Made by a program: the position numbers and the translations under genes. The notes below the pieces were generated by a model that saw only the letters and a list, made by a program, of their open reading frames with translations, searched no databases and was not told where the DNA came from. Shown one piece after another: positions 1 to 10,163 of a DNA stretch of 64,000 nucleotides. Positions within the stretch are counted from its first letter, which is position 1. Every line of letters starts with the position of its first letter. This DNA comes from Craspedostauros australis (taxonomy: Eukaryota; Bacillariophyta; Bacillariophyceae; Mastogloiales; Achnanthaceae): the NCBI GenBank assembly GCA_026770025.1, contig JAMXDE010000029.1, positions 723,917 through 787,916 on the forward strand. The letters run 5' to 3'.

Positions 1-414
1 GGAATGACAGCAGATAAATTAGATTAGTAATCAGAGTAACACTAAAGTAACCTTGGTGCAAGGAGGTACTCAGTGATCCATTCAATAGCGCGCCGCACAT
101 GTCGTCAAGCACTCCCAAAGTCCGACGCTGGGCCTTGCACTCCCCACAAGCACGATGTTTTGTGTGTCCGCAGATCTTTTCGTTTGTTCTGTCTGAAGTT
201 TCGCAGGCGTCACCGATCAAGCACGCTGTGGTATCGCAACTGCTAAACTTCATCAGATGATATGGGTCAGTCTGCCGCCGTTCGAATGCTGCACTTGATG
301 AACATCACAATCGGCACATCCGATCAGGCGCGGGATGGCGTCAAGCCTACTATTACAGTGTCCTACTTCATACACACCATACTATTCTATATGGCAGCCA
401 ACTGGACTAGCGAG
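1..414. other. Intergenic, no gene seen
   Basis: No convincing coding region or RNA gene is visible. The only longer open frame entering it lies antisense to the SRR1-like gene and has no protein-like character. The stretch is the 3' flank of the minus-strand gene that ends at 415. Confidence 0.5.
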
Positions 415-1515
415 TTAAAGCAATTCGCCGTCCTTGTTGTTCGTGCTGCTCTCGTTCGGATCCGGAGGTTTCGGAATTGGAGCTGCGTCCGGAATGGAAC
501 GGAATCTGATCAAGCAGGTATCATTGAATGCATTCTCGAAGTATCCCGGCATGTCTTGAATGTCACTTTTGGTGACACGTGCAGCGTGCTGCTCCATGCA
601 TGGCTGTATCGCTTTCAGCACGGCCTGGCTGGATCGCAACGCATGATCTTCCGCCAACAGCCTGTCCGCATAATCCGTCAACGAATTGCCGATGATTATG
701 ACGCTACGTTGCAGATGATCCCAGTTGGTGTACAGCACGTTGCTGTACAACATCATTGGGCAGTGCGGCATGAAGAAGATGGTTTGGTCACCGTTGTCAT
801 GGTCGCCGTTACCACCAATTGAACGGTTCCCTCGTTCGTTGGTTTCGATGATATGGAAGGAGTTGCGGACAAGAATGGCGGCCTCCACGGGCGTCATGCA
901 TGGATCGAAGTAGTGCAACTTCACGGAACGGAATGGGTTGCTGCTGTCACCTTGTTGATGCTGCCGTCGTTTGTGGATGATGTCGCGCAAGGCACAAGCG
1001 CACGCCAGCTGCCACATGGGTCCCGATGCAGCTGACAAAGATGACGAACCATGGGAGAAGTTGCCGATGCCGTAGCAGATCATTTCTCTGATCTGTGGAC
1101 CCGACTGGGCCACGCTTTCATCGTTTGCGGGGTGTTGCTGCGATGCATCGTGTTTAGCATCGACATCGACAGGTGCGGTTGGTTGTGATGCGTGAAGTGG
1201 CAGCGCAGGAGTATCTCCGAACAGCTGGCTCTGCAGATCTTGGAAGAAGTCGCTGCGTCCGATCTCATGGGTGCACTCATCCAGCAGGTGCTGAATCTCC
1301 GTTTCCGACAACGCATCGGGTGTGGATGCTACCGCCGATTTGAACCCGGGTCTTTGCTCGGGACCATGGCGGCTCTTGCTGTTGCCGTTGGCTCTGCCGT
1401 TGGTGCTCCGGTTGTTCATGTAGCTGCTTTGGTATCTTCCTTTCTGCTGTCGCCGAGCGATGCGTTTACGATCGCTCTTCGTCACGACTTGCCATTCATC
1501 ATCATCTCCCGCCAT
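415..1515 (-). CDS. SRR1-like domain protein
   Basis: Predicted 366-aa protein with an SRR1-like domain, a family linked in plants to light and clock signalling and in yeast and animals to haem-related regulation; the biochemical role is unsettled. Visible family marks, counted from the ATG at 1515, are an N-terminal DDDEWQVV...KSDRKRIARRQ segment, GIGNFSHGSS near 149-158, a YFDP near 202-205, NERG near 226, FMPHCPMMLYSN near 248-259 and IIIGNS near 273-278. Together these are the conserved blocks of the domain. The open frame runs nine codons upstream, but only from a TTG, so the ATG at 1515 is preferred; it puts the WQVV block close to the N-terminus, as in relatives. The linker at about 60-145 is low-complexity. 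Stop is TAA. No intron is needed. Confidence 0.85.
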   Translation of the reverse strand: MAGDDDEWQVVTKSDRKRIARRQQKGRYQSSYMNNRSTNGRANGNSKSRHGPEQRPGFKSAVASTPDALSETEIQHLLDECTHEIGRSDFFQDLQSQLFGDTPALPLHASQPTAPVDVDAKHDASQQHPANDESVAQSGPQIREMICYGIGNFSHGSSSLSAASGPMWQLACACALRDIIHKRRQHQQGDSSNPFRSVKLHYFDPCMTPVEAAILVRNSFHIIETNERGNRSIGGNGDHDNGDQTIFFMPHCPMMLYSNVLYTNWDHLQRSVIIIGNSLTDYADRLLAEDHALRSSQAVLKAIQPCMEQHAARVTKSDIQDMPGYFENAFNDTCLIRFRSIPDAAPIPKPPDPNESSTNNKDGELL

Positions 1516-2038
1516 GTTTGCTTGGCCATGCTTGCTTCGCAATGTCTGCAGAGATGTGGGCTTTCATCAATACAACCGCAGTGATTTGATTTGATCTGTC
1601 GGTGTTGTGGGTCATCTCTTGTTTGATGGAAGCTGCGCAAAATCGAAGATGTTTGTGGCCGAATGAATGGTGTCGCGCATTTTTGGCGCGGTTCCGATCG
1701 TCTGTCTGTCGTCCGCGTCTCATGACATGGTATGCGTTCACCGCGCTGCAGGGTCTACATGTCCAAGGCTCTCTACGGTATGGAGAGAGGGAGGGAGAGC
1801 AGAGCAGAGAAGGGAGAATGTATACCACAATACTCTCATCAGATGGACAGCCGCGTACGACTAATAGATACAAATCTGCATCATTGGTGGTCTGTGGCTT
1901 TCCAATGTTCAGGAGCACGCAGTGTTCCATTTGAGCTCTTGGATGTCTGTTCGTGTTTCCGTTTGAGTATTTCATGGTGCCATATGAGTACGCTGCCAAA
2001 TCCGGCACCTCACGTGCCTGCGCCATTCGATCAGCCTC
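1516..2038. other. Intergenic spacer
   Basis: Spacer of 523 bp between two minus-strand genes: the 5' flank of the SRR1-like gene and the 3' flank of the RAD7-like gene. It holds a short purine-rich GA stretch near 1783-1816. I see no conserved coding pattern and no RNA gene. Confidence 0.5.
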
Positions 2039-3904
2039 CTAACGCACCGACCGCCTCCCGCTCTTCTTCATCCACGCGCCGAATATCTCGAAGGAATGCG
2101 TGTAATCTACAACCCGCGAATGCCCGTCAAAGAATTCATCGGTCAGCTGCGCGCATCCCCAAGTGTGGATCTTGGACAGCTGATTCGAGCACTTGTCCAC
2201 CAGATACCCCATGCCCTTGTTCGTGAGCTTGGGACAGTAGCTCACATTGAGATCTTCGAGGCTCGACCCGCAATGTTGCGCCAGCTGTTCCAACGTCGAG
2301 TCGGTGACCAGCGTGGCGCCTTGGATGTCAAGCTGCACCAACCCAACGCCGGAACCACCGGAGAACGAGGAAGGCAATTTGCTTGTGCTGGCCTGCAGAG
2401 CAGTGCCCCGCGACGATCCGCCTTCGACAAGGCTCCTCACGACATTGTCTGTGATCAACTCGTGGTCACATGCAGCTGCTTTCAGAACCTTGAGCTTCGG
2501 CGGAGGCGTCGTGATCCCTTCAATGTCTCGCGTGAACAGAACTTCCAAACCGGGCGACGTCAGCATGCGCAGACCTTCGATGTTCAAGTTTCGAAGGTGT
2601 GGGTTGCATTGCCGAATGGCCGACAGCGAGTTGTCCGTGAGGCCGAGATTGTAGGAGATGTTCAACGTATCCAGGATGTCTCCGCAAGCTTCCAGGAATG
2701 AGAGGATGACCTCGTCAGACATGCCAGGCACGGATTGCAGCTTGAGGCTCTTGACGTTGCGGATAGGGGACGCTGCTTTCGGCTGCGTGGACAGCTTCTT
2801 CAGCGCTTCCGCTGTGATGGGCATGTCCTGGAATGCCATCTCCAAGAGCTCGCCGTTCGTGCAGTTGTCGATGATTGAATTCACCAGCTTGTCCCCCAAC
2901 AACGGACACGTCGAGAAGTCGAGCGAGGATAGCGTCTCGCTCGACGCTTGGATGAGCTTCGCGGCATCTTCGTCGTGCAGGATGTAGGCGCCAGAGATTG
3001 AGAGGCAGACGAGCCTCGCCTGCGACTTGTTGATCAACGAATTGACGGTCTCCGGTCCGAAGCACCGGCCCGCATGCGTCAAAAGGAGGTACCGCAGGTC
3101 CACGAACGTGGCGATCGCCTTGGCCATGACATCTTCGGGGATGCCGGAGCAATCGATCAGCTCCAACGTCTCCATTGTTGGTTCGATGATCGCGTTGAAC
3201 GCTGTGGCGTTGAGCTTGCTGTGGGACACCAGCTCCCTGGATATGTCCACCCGCACTTCGTTGGGAACATCACCCAGCGATTCGACGTACTCGAAGTGCT
3301 CCACCACGAAATTCATGCACAGCTGCGCCAAGGTGGGGATGCGAGATTGCCGTTCCTTCACGGCGTCCATCCTCTTCTGGCGCTTCGTGTACATCGACGC
3401 AGGTGCGCTGGCGGTGGTCTCGATACGGCTCTTCCACAGCAGCGAGGGATGCGCCTTGCGCTCATCAGCCTCCTCTACCTCAATCATGTGCTGATCCAGC
3501 GGATGCAATTCCTTGCCCTCCTTCTCCTCCGCCTCCGCTTCCCTCTTGCGCTTGGACGCTTCCCGCTTCGCAATGATCTGCCTCGCGACGCTGAAGGGAC
3601 CGCACCACTCCTCCTCCTCATCGGAATCACCATAGCGCCGGATGGGATTGATGCCGAATGGCGTCGACGTGACGGCAGACTTCTTCTTGTCGGCATGCTT
3701 CAGCTTGACCACCTGCCGCTTTTCGGGGCGCGCCAAACGGGCGGCCTCTCTGTCGGCCACTGCACGCTGCCATTCTCGCACGTGTGCCGCGACCCTGCGA
3801 CCTTGCCGTGGCGCCTCCTGCTCCTCATCATTATCATCATTGTTGTTGTCGTTGTTGTCGTCACGGATGTCGCCAGCGTTGGCTTTTGGCAATTGTTTGG
3901 ACAT
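2039..3904 (-). CDS. RAD7: RAD7-like leucine-rich-repeat DNA repair protein
   Basis: Predicted 621-aa protein from the ATG at 3904. The N-terminal 100 residues are acidic and basic low complexity (DNNNDDNDEEQE, then RQGRRVAAHVREWQ). A EEWCGPFSVARQII block near 98-111 matches the W-x-GPFS motif that precedes the repeats in plant RAD7-like proteins. Then come a charged helix, a P-LWKSRI segment near 153-161, IPTLAQLCMNFVVEHFEYVESLGDVP near 189-214, and a series of F-box/LRR-type (cysteine-containing) leucine-rich repeats to the C-terminus. Yeast Rad7 (565 aa) works with Rad16 in global-genome nucleotide excision repair and acts as an E3 adaptor. No F-box is obvious. The frame is open for 99 more codons upstream but starts with TTG and contains a hexanucleotide repeat, so 3904 is the likelier start. 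Stop is TAG. An AMN1-like LRR protein is the alternative. Confidence 0.75.
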   Translation of the reverse strand: MSKQLPKANAGDIRDDNNDNNNDDNDEEQEAPRQGRRVAAHVREWQRAVADREAARLARPEKRQVVKLKHADKKKSAVTSTPFGINPIRRYGDSDEEEEWCGPFSVARQIIAKREASKRKREAEAEEKEGKELHPLDQHMIEVEEADERKAHPSLLWKSRIETTASAPASMYTKRQKRMDAVKERQSRIPTLAQLCMNFVVEHFEYVESLGDVPNEVRVDISRELVSHSKLNATAFNAIIEPTMETLELIDCSGIPEDVMAKAIATFVDLRYLLLTHAGRCFGPETVNSLINKSQARLVCLSISGAYILHDEDAAKLIQASSETLSSLDFSTCPLLGDKLVNSIIDNCTNGELLEMAFQDMPITAEALKKLSTQPKAASPIRNVKSLKLQSVPGMSDEVILSFLEACGDILDTLNISYNLGLTDNSLSAIRQCNPHLRNLNIEGLRMLTSPGLEVLFTRDIEGITTPPPKLKVLKAAACDHELITDNVVRSLVEGGSSRGTALQASTSKLPSSFSGGSGVGLVQLDIQGATLVTDSTLEQLAQHCGSSLEDLNVSYCPKLTNKGMGYLVDKCSNQLSKIHTWGCAQLTDEFFDGHSRVVDYTHSFEIFGAWMKKSGRRSVR

Positions 3905-5546
3905 GATCGATGGGATAGAATACTTCGCTACGGTGCAGTGCAGCTTCTTGGATGTGACGAGTGTCGAGTGTCGAATGTCGAATGTGGGGATGCAGATGCG
4001 GATGCAGATGCGGATGCTGTGATCCTTGCTTCGTCTGGTAGTTGCGATGGTCGCAGTTGATCTTGTGTTGTTGTGTTGGTGATGTGGATGGGGGCGTTGA
4101 TGCGTGGAGGGGTCGGCAGCGAACTTCCCTCCGCCAAATTGTGTGTTTCGTTTGTCGTTGTTCGGATTTGACTTTGTTTTTGGCGTGTCCACGTTTGGCA
4201 AGTGGAATCGATTGAGTCTGTTGTTCGATCAGTCCCGTATTTTCTTTTTTCTTTCATTCTGTCATTTCCGTTGGTGTTTGAAGTTCCTTGAAAAAGGAAC
4301 TGTTGAAGCGCGATTTTGTAATTGTGGTATATAAAATATTTACCGTAACTTCTAAATTGTTTCTCAACAAAACAACAACAGCTATAACGTGTGAATGTGC
4401 GTTGTTCGTCGTTTCGAGTACATCAGGTGTCCTCATTCCATGATCAACATTGGTGACAATCCTTGCACAAGCACCATGGTCTGTTTGGGGAGGGACAATG
4501 AACATCGGGCCATGTGATTGTGTGGCCGGCACGCAAGATCGACATTCGACAAGGACTGTGCGAATGGGCGACTCCTCGAAGGCAATTCAACGATTCGGTG
4601 ATTGGATGATGAGATCGGCGGACCGCGAAGGTCACGCGGTCACTCTGGTCCATGCCAATGATATCGGCATGTATTATACGTTGGCGATCACAACCCAGAC
4701 TAATTGTGCGTTTGGTACCAGTACGCACGCGTCAGCGTGTAGCTGCAAGTGAGACCAATTGACGACAATCGTACCCTGCCCTGCCTCATCGTCAAGGAAC
4801 CGAGGCATCTTTGCCTCTATTCGCCTACGATTATGAATGTGGACTCGTGTGCACTTGGACGCGGACCTCACGATTACACAGCATGGACATGGTGGCGTGG
4901 CAATTGTCGATCCACCCAACCTGACACTTGGTGCCCTCCCTCGTTCTTTCATTCTTGATGCAACCTTGTGGACCTCATCATCGTATCACTCCGTCGCGGC
5001 ACCAACAGCACGAGAATGGCGGAGTCGAGATTGCGCTATTGTACGAGTACGAACTACGAGCACGAGGTATGAGGACGGCGTGTACCAATAGATCACAGTC
5101 CTCGCATCTGCACAAGAACCAAGTAAAACAAGTGTGGCGCAAACAGCCTCGGTTTCTTCTCACGGCCGACAAAGTGCGAAGCATGGGTCCGTGGCATTGC
5201 CATCGCCTCACCATCCACATTTACAAGTACCATACTACGAGCAGTGCGACTGGCTCAAGACGCGAGTCGACGCATTGACTTGCGCCTATTATGGCACAGC
5301 ATCTCTGGAAAATGAAGAGTGCTCCGTGATTCTTTGGTCCACTCTCAATGGCACTGCCAACGCCGACACGCGTCAAGCATGTCAAACCCATCGGCTTTCA
5401 CTCTCTTCGAGGCCATCTCCGGCACTTGTCGCGTCCCCGGCAAACGCAGATGACCAGTTGCCGCTCGATCATCGCGCCAACTGCATGCACCCACTTTGTC
5501 GCATGTGTGGCATCCAATCAAATTGTGTGATAACAGAGACCCACAA
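3905..5546. other. Divergent intergenic region
   Basis: About 1.6 kb between the divergent RAD7-like (-) and ATPase (+) genes; it must contain both promoters. The first 300 bp on the RAD7 side are open in the gene's frame without an ATG-initiated start that I trust, and are probably its 5' UTR. Short open frames elsewhere look random. I see no RNA gene. Confidence 0.5.
3989..4018 (+). repeat. Hexanucleotide microsatellite (GATGCR)n
   Basis: Five near-perfect units alternating GATGCA and GATGCG lie just upstream of the RAD7-like start, where they would be transcribed as 5' UTR. If translation began upstream they would encode a short alternating tract. Confidence 0.85.
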
Positions 5547-8500
5547 ATGAGCATGGATCCTGATCAACCATCCAATCAGGGAGGAATGGCCACAAATGAA
5601 GCAGACGCCCAATGCACCAACACAAAAGAAAGAATCAAGATGATTGACTTCTCCAATCTGCAGTTCGTTGGCCGCAACACTGAACGCGGCCAACTCACCA
5701 AAGCCTACCAGGATATGCTGAAACAGAGCACGTCGAGAGATTCATCGAAGGAACAAGATGTTACCACTGCTGCTGTTCCTGCGACTGTCCCAGCAGCCCT
5801 CATTTGGGGACAGAGCGGAACTGGCAAGTCATGTCTGGTGAAGCACTTCATCGACAATATGGTGTGTGACGATCCGGATGAAACGCAGCTGGAAGGCGCA
5901 GCAACCACAGCCACTGCCGCTTCATCATTCTCCTCCTCCTCTTCCTCCATCAGTGATAAGCGCACTCTTCCATCACGCAACCGTCAACTTCCACGCATTC
6001 CAACACGACGTTGCTATTGCGCCCGAGGCAAGCACGATGAACACACGGGCGCGAGCGATCCATTCTCGGCGATCACGGAGGCGTTGCGACATTTTGCAAG
6101 TACGCTCCAATCCGAACCTCAGCAAGAGATCACGCGTATTCGAAAGTGCGTTCAAGCAACCCTGGGCGACGAAGCCACCGCCATCATCTCGATGGTGCCA
6201 GCACTCTCAATCCTCTTCCATCCCACCGAAATTGGAGCAAAGGTCATGCGAAATGAACAGAGTGATACGGATTCTGAATCCTCCTCCAGCCAACAGCAAC
6301 AGCAGCATCCAATACAAAAGACCCGTGAGGTTCGAAGCAGCGCCGTGGCAGAGAATTCATGGAGACGTCTGCAGTACACCTTCGTCACATTCATCAAGGC
6401 AGTGGCCAGCGCGGAGAGGCCATTCGTATTATTCTTGGATGATTTGCAATGGGCATCACAAGTCACCACGGAGCTGCTCTCCACGCTGTTGCTCGACGCT
6501 GGCTTGAGGTACTTCTTCTTCATCGGGGCGATCCGACAAGAGGAGGGCATTAGCGGCGGACAGGTGGCAGACAGTGCTCCCTTGTCCACTATGCTACACG
6601 ACCTGCAGGACAAACAATATTGCGTCATGCTCAACATCCAGCTCTCCAACCTCAATCCATTTCAATTGGCGGAGCTTCTTTCCGAGATTCTCCATGAACA
6701 CGCCGCGCCAACAGACTCATCCGGGCAGCTGATGCAACTTTCCCGCTGGCTTCATTCCAGGACCCACGGGAACATCCTCTTCACCATCCAAGCGCTAGAG
6801 CAGATGCACCGTGCCGGCAGGTTCGATTACGACACTACTCATTCTCGTTGGAGCTGGAGCTGGGGACAGCCACGGCCTTGTCAGTCCGGCAGTCGTCTTG
6901 GTAGCGTAGCTTCTCAGCCTGCTACAACCGCAGTCGTGTCCAATAGCGGTGGCACTGACACCAACAACATCATCCAAATCAACAACATCAACAACAGCAA
7001 CAACACATCTGGAAGCGATAGCAACGGCGAGGATGGCGACGACAACGACAATGACAAGTCTACGTTCGAGTTGAGCGCTAGTGTCGTCGATGTGATCGCC
7101 AACAAGCTGCTGCTTCTCAAGCCTCAGATCCGGACGACCATCGTCCTCGCGTCGTACATCCGGAGCAGCTTCGATCTGGACACTTTGCAGGTTGTGATGA
7201 ACTGCGTATCGCAGCATCACGAGTACTGCAAGACCAACGATTTCGCATTCTACAACAACAGCGCTGAAATCAAAACCAACACGCCAATCTCGAAGAACGA
7301 GTCTACAACTATGGGCAAGTCTCGAAGGTCATCCAACCGCATCCCGAGCTTGGAGTCGCTTCTGGAAAAGGCCGTTCTAGAAGGACTGCTCAACAACACG
7401 ATCGGAGACATCACGTATCGGTTTGCTCACGACCGCATCAAGGAAGCTGCACAAGGCCTGATCCCCATGACGATGGTCGATCACGACAGTCATCTTGGCC
7501 ACCAACGCACCTCCACGCCAGGCGATGATGCCAGCCAAAGTCCTCTAAACAATCGAGAACAACTCAAACATCTCGTTGGCATGTCCTTGTGGCAGCATTG
7601 TCAAGCGAAGGAGATTAGCGGCAGTCTCGAAGATCACGGCTTGCTATTCGTGGCTGCAGATCATCTGAACAGCATCCCGTGCACAGATGATGCCTTCAGC
7701 ACCACGATGAACCTCACAGCCGGAAAGAAGGCACTGGGCCTGGCAGCAGCAATGACTGCATCCGAGTACCTGGATCAGGCAGACATTGCTCTGCGTTCGC
7801 AGCAACGCAAGTCAGGAAGCACGCGCGCAGACATCTGGCGTGACAACTACGAGCTGACACTGGAGGTGTATCGTTTCCGCATCGACGCAAAGTTGGTGCT
7901 GGGCGACTACGACGAAGGATACAGCTTGGGCGACACGTTGTTGGCGAATGCTCGGTGCACCGATGACAAACTCCACACATTGTTATCAATGGCGTCGGCC
8001 ATGGGTGCGCAGCATCGTGATGTCGAGAGCTTGGCCCTCAGCAAGCAAGGCTTGCAGCTGTTGGGGTTGTACCCCAGGAAGTGGCACACTTTCCATGCCA
8101 TGCTCGGCATGATCAACCTCAAACGCTTCTTTCAAGCGAATTCCGACAAGGACGTGCTCGACCTACCAGTCAACACGAACTCGAAGGTGCTGGCAGGCAT
8201 GCGGTCCATCGCCCAGATCATCATCCGATCATTCTTGCTGAAGGATCAGGTGAGCATGGCTGTGGCAGTCGCCAAGATGGTCCAGCTATCCATGGAGCAT
8301 GGTATCTGCGACGGCACTGCATTCGCCATTTCTGGGTTCGGCATGATCTCCGCGTTTCAAAGCGACCAGCGCACGGCCATGCGCTGCGTTGGCCTATCTC
8401 GCAAGCTTCTGGACCGCTTCAACAACAAGCGCCTGTACGGGTGGGTGAACTTCTACAACGTCTTCTTCGTTGAGATCTGGTGCCGACCCATCGAACTTTG

Positions 8501-9722
8501 CCTGGCACGATTGAAGAAGGCCTACACTTCGGCTCTCGAGGTTGGCGAATTCGAAGTTGCGATCCTTTGTTGGTTCGGCTCGTTGGCGACGTCATTCTTC
8601 GACAGCAGGTCCCTGGGACCCTTGGTCCAAACCGGGGAGGACATTCTCAACCACAAGGTTCTGTTCAAGGTCGACACTCTGGGATCCTTCCCAGCACAGT
8701 TCGTCATGACCATCAAGCGGCTCGTCGGGCAGCTCCCGCTGGACTGGGACGAGGCTGAGCGCTTCACAAGCATGACGATCAACCAGACCAATCGCTACGC
8801 CGTGGTCGGCGGCGCGTGGTCGAGATTGCACATTGCCGTGTACTTCTCGAAATATGAGCTGGCCGAGAAGCTGTGGAAGATGCTGCTGAAGGCCGGTGCC
8901 GACGATGCCTACACGATGATGACGACGTTCCTCTTCGCCGGCGGCGTCATGGCGGCCGGCAGGCACAGGCAAACGAGACAAAAGAAGTACCTGAAGATAC
9001 TCAAGAACTGCAGGAACAAGCTGAAACGGATGTCGATTCAGAACGGTCGCAACTGCTTGCACCGCAGCCTCATCCTTCAAGCCGAGCAGCTGGCGTTGAA
9101 GCTCTCATCGCAGCAGCATCATGCTGTCACGACCATGTACGACACAGCCATCGCTGTCTCACTGGAGGGCAATCGCATCCAGGAAGCCGCTCTGTGCTGT
9201 GAGCTGGCTGGCAACTACCTTCTCTCCGCCAACAAGCCCTCCAAAACATCGGCGATCGTACACTACTTCACCCGAGCCTTCCGGCTCTATCACGAATGGG
9301 GCGGCGCCGCCAAGGCGAGACATGTAGAGGCACGGCGCGGGCGCTACGTTGACAATTCTACCCTCGCGGAAAATACACGGCATTCGCGCAATTCGCACAA
9401 TCCGCATGGGAGGCCATTGAACAACAGCGTACGGACGAGGAGCAGCGAGGGTGCCATCTCCACGCTGCCGCATGCCGGCAGCTCCTTGTCCTTTGGTTGC
9501 CCGTCCACGTTCCGAAGCGCGGGACAGGGATTGATGCCAACCGCCACAGTGCGCCCAGTATGTGTCATTGGAGGTGCCAGCAACAACAGCAAGGCAGATA
9601 GCGGGTCCAAAACCACGGCCGAATCTCCCACCAGCTCCAGCGGCGCGAAGAATCTGATCAACACCAGCGAAGCTGGGGTTGATGGTGGCGACGATGTCTC
9701 CATTTTGACTCAGGATCATTGA
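5547..9722 (+). CDS. Large AAA/STAND-type ATPase with helical repeat region
   Basis: Predicted 1391-aa protein. The frame opens with a TTG at 5496, but the first ATG is at 5547 in a favourable AAAATGA context. Near the N-terminus, FVGRNTERGQLTKAY resembles the entry segment of ORC1/STAND-type AAA modules. Walker A is GQSGTGKS at about 88-95. A cysteine/arginine segment followed by DPFSAITEALRHFA fits the FYVxGKFD...PFxAI region of large algal ATPases, and Walker B is FVLFLDDLQWAS near 293-304. Downstream is an all-helical, TPR-like region of about 700 residues, as in MalT/STAND proteins. Low-complexity inserts (Ser/Thr-rich near 130, Asn-rich near 490-510) and a Ser/Asn-rich C-terminal tail are present. 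No kinase or histidine-kinase domain is seen, although related algal proteins often carry one. Likely a signalling or scaffold ATPase; no substrate can be inferred. Stop is TGA. Confidence 0.75.
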   Translation: MSMDPDQPSNQGGMATNEADAQCTNTKERIKMIDFSNLQFVGRNTERGQLTKAYQDMLKQSTSRDSSKEQDVTTAAVPATVPAALIWGQSGTGKSCLVKHFIDNMVCDDPDETQLEGAATTATAASSFSSSSSSISDKRTLPSRNRQLPRIPTRRCYCARGKHDEHTGASDPFSAITEALRHFASTLQSEPQQEITRIRKCVQATLGDEATAIISMVPALSILFHPTEIGAKVMRNEQSDTDSESSSSQQQQQHPIQKTREVRSSAVAENSWRRLQYTFVTFIKAVASAERPFVLFLDDLQWASQVTTELLSTLLLDAGLRYFFFIGAIRQEEGISGGQVADSAPLSTMLHDLQDKQYCVMLNIQLSNLNPFQLAELLSEILHEHAAPTDSSGQLMQLSRWLHSRTHGNILFTIQALEQMHRAGRFDYDTTHSRWSWSWGQPRPCQSGSRLGSVASQPATTAVVSNSGGTDTNNIIQINNINNSNNTSGSDSNGEDGDDNDNDKSTFELSASVVDVIANKLLLLKPQIRTTIVLASYIRSSFDLDTLQVVMNCVSQHHEYCKTNDFAFYNNSAEIKTNTPISKNESTTMGKSRRSSNRIPSLESLLEKAVLEGLLNNTIGDITYRFAHDRIKEAAQGLIPMTMVDHDSHLGHQRTSTPGDDASQSPLNNREQLKHLVGMSLWQHCQAKEISGSLEDHGLLFVAADHLNSIPCTDDAFSTTMNLTAGKKALGLAAAMTASEYLDQADIALRSQQRKSGSTRADIWRDNYELTLEVYRFRIDAKLVLGDYDEGYSLGDTLLANARCTDDKLHTLLSMASAMGAQHRDVESLALSKQGLQLLGLYPRKWHTFHAMLGMINLKRFFQANSDKDVLDLPVNTNSKVLAGMRSIAQIIIRSFLLKDQVSMAVAVAKMVQLSMEHGICDGTAFAISGFGMISAFQSDQRTAMRCVGLSRKLLDRFNNKRLYGWVNFYNVFFVEIWCRPIELCLARLKKAYTSALEVGEFEVAILCWFGSLATSFFDSRSLGPLVQTGEDILNHKVLFKVDTLGSFPAQFVMTIKRLVGQLPLDWDEAERFTSMTINQTNRYAVVGGAWSRLHIAVYFSKYELAEKLWKMLLKAGADDAYTMMTTFLFAGGVMAAGRHRQTRQKKYLKILKNCRNKLKRMSIQNGRNCLHRSLILQAEQLALKLSSQQHHAVTTMYDTAIAVSLEGNRIQEAALCCELAGNYLLSANKPSKTSAIVHYFTRAFRLYHEWGGAAKARHVEARRGRYVDNSTLAENTRHSRNSHNPHGRPLNNSVRTRSSEGAISTLPHAGSSLSFGCPSTFRSAGQGLMPTATVRPVCVIGGASNNSKADSGSKTTAESPTSSSGAKNLINTSEAGVDGGDDVSILTQDH

Positions 9723-10163
9723 GCGTCTGTTAGATATTGTCAACCAGATGGAGGTTATTAGAGGAGTGTGTTACAACTCGTATTACTTATAATATTATAT
9801 TACGCCTGAGTTCATCTGTACAACTTGAGACCAAAGAGCACAATTCTCTCTTGTTATTGCCTGTCGACGTAACGGAGCTAGACACGAATGCAAATGAATG
9901 ACTCAATCGACCAACCATTTGCTCAATCACGACCCCGATCAGTCACGACACGCATCAACACTCGTTTTGCTTTTGGCGCCACAAATGCAATCGTCCGAAA
10001 CGGAAGATCTCCGCAACCAAAGTCGATGCCATCAAGAAGCATCACACACAAGCACCCTGCCTACTTGGTCAAGGGACGTGTTCAAGAGTTCCAAGCCGGA
10101 AGCATTTCATCCTTGCTCACTATTATATTATCATCGCGCTGCAATTATCTCTTTGCAATCAAG
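9723..10163. other. Intergenic spacer with cyclophilin 1 promoter
   Basis: About 440 bp between the ATPase stop and the first cyclophilin ATG. An AT-rich stretch (near 9787-9801) may serve 3' processing of the ATPase transcript. An open frame runs from 9888 into exon 1, but its upstream part does not resemble a protein. Confidence 0.45.

Noticed and set aside
3074..4060. 328-codon plus-strand open frame opposite the RAD7-like gene
   Set aside because: It lies fully antisense to a gene with clear LRR protein character, and its translation is compositionally odd (long Leu, Ile/Val and Asp/Ala runs from low-complexity DNA).
4450..5530. Several 60-140-codon open frames between the RAD7-like and ATPase genes
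   Set aside because: They overlap each other on both strands, are Cys/His/Ser-rich without motifs, and look like chance frames in GC-balanced intergenic DNA.
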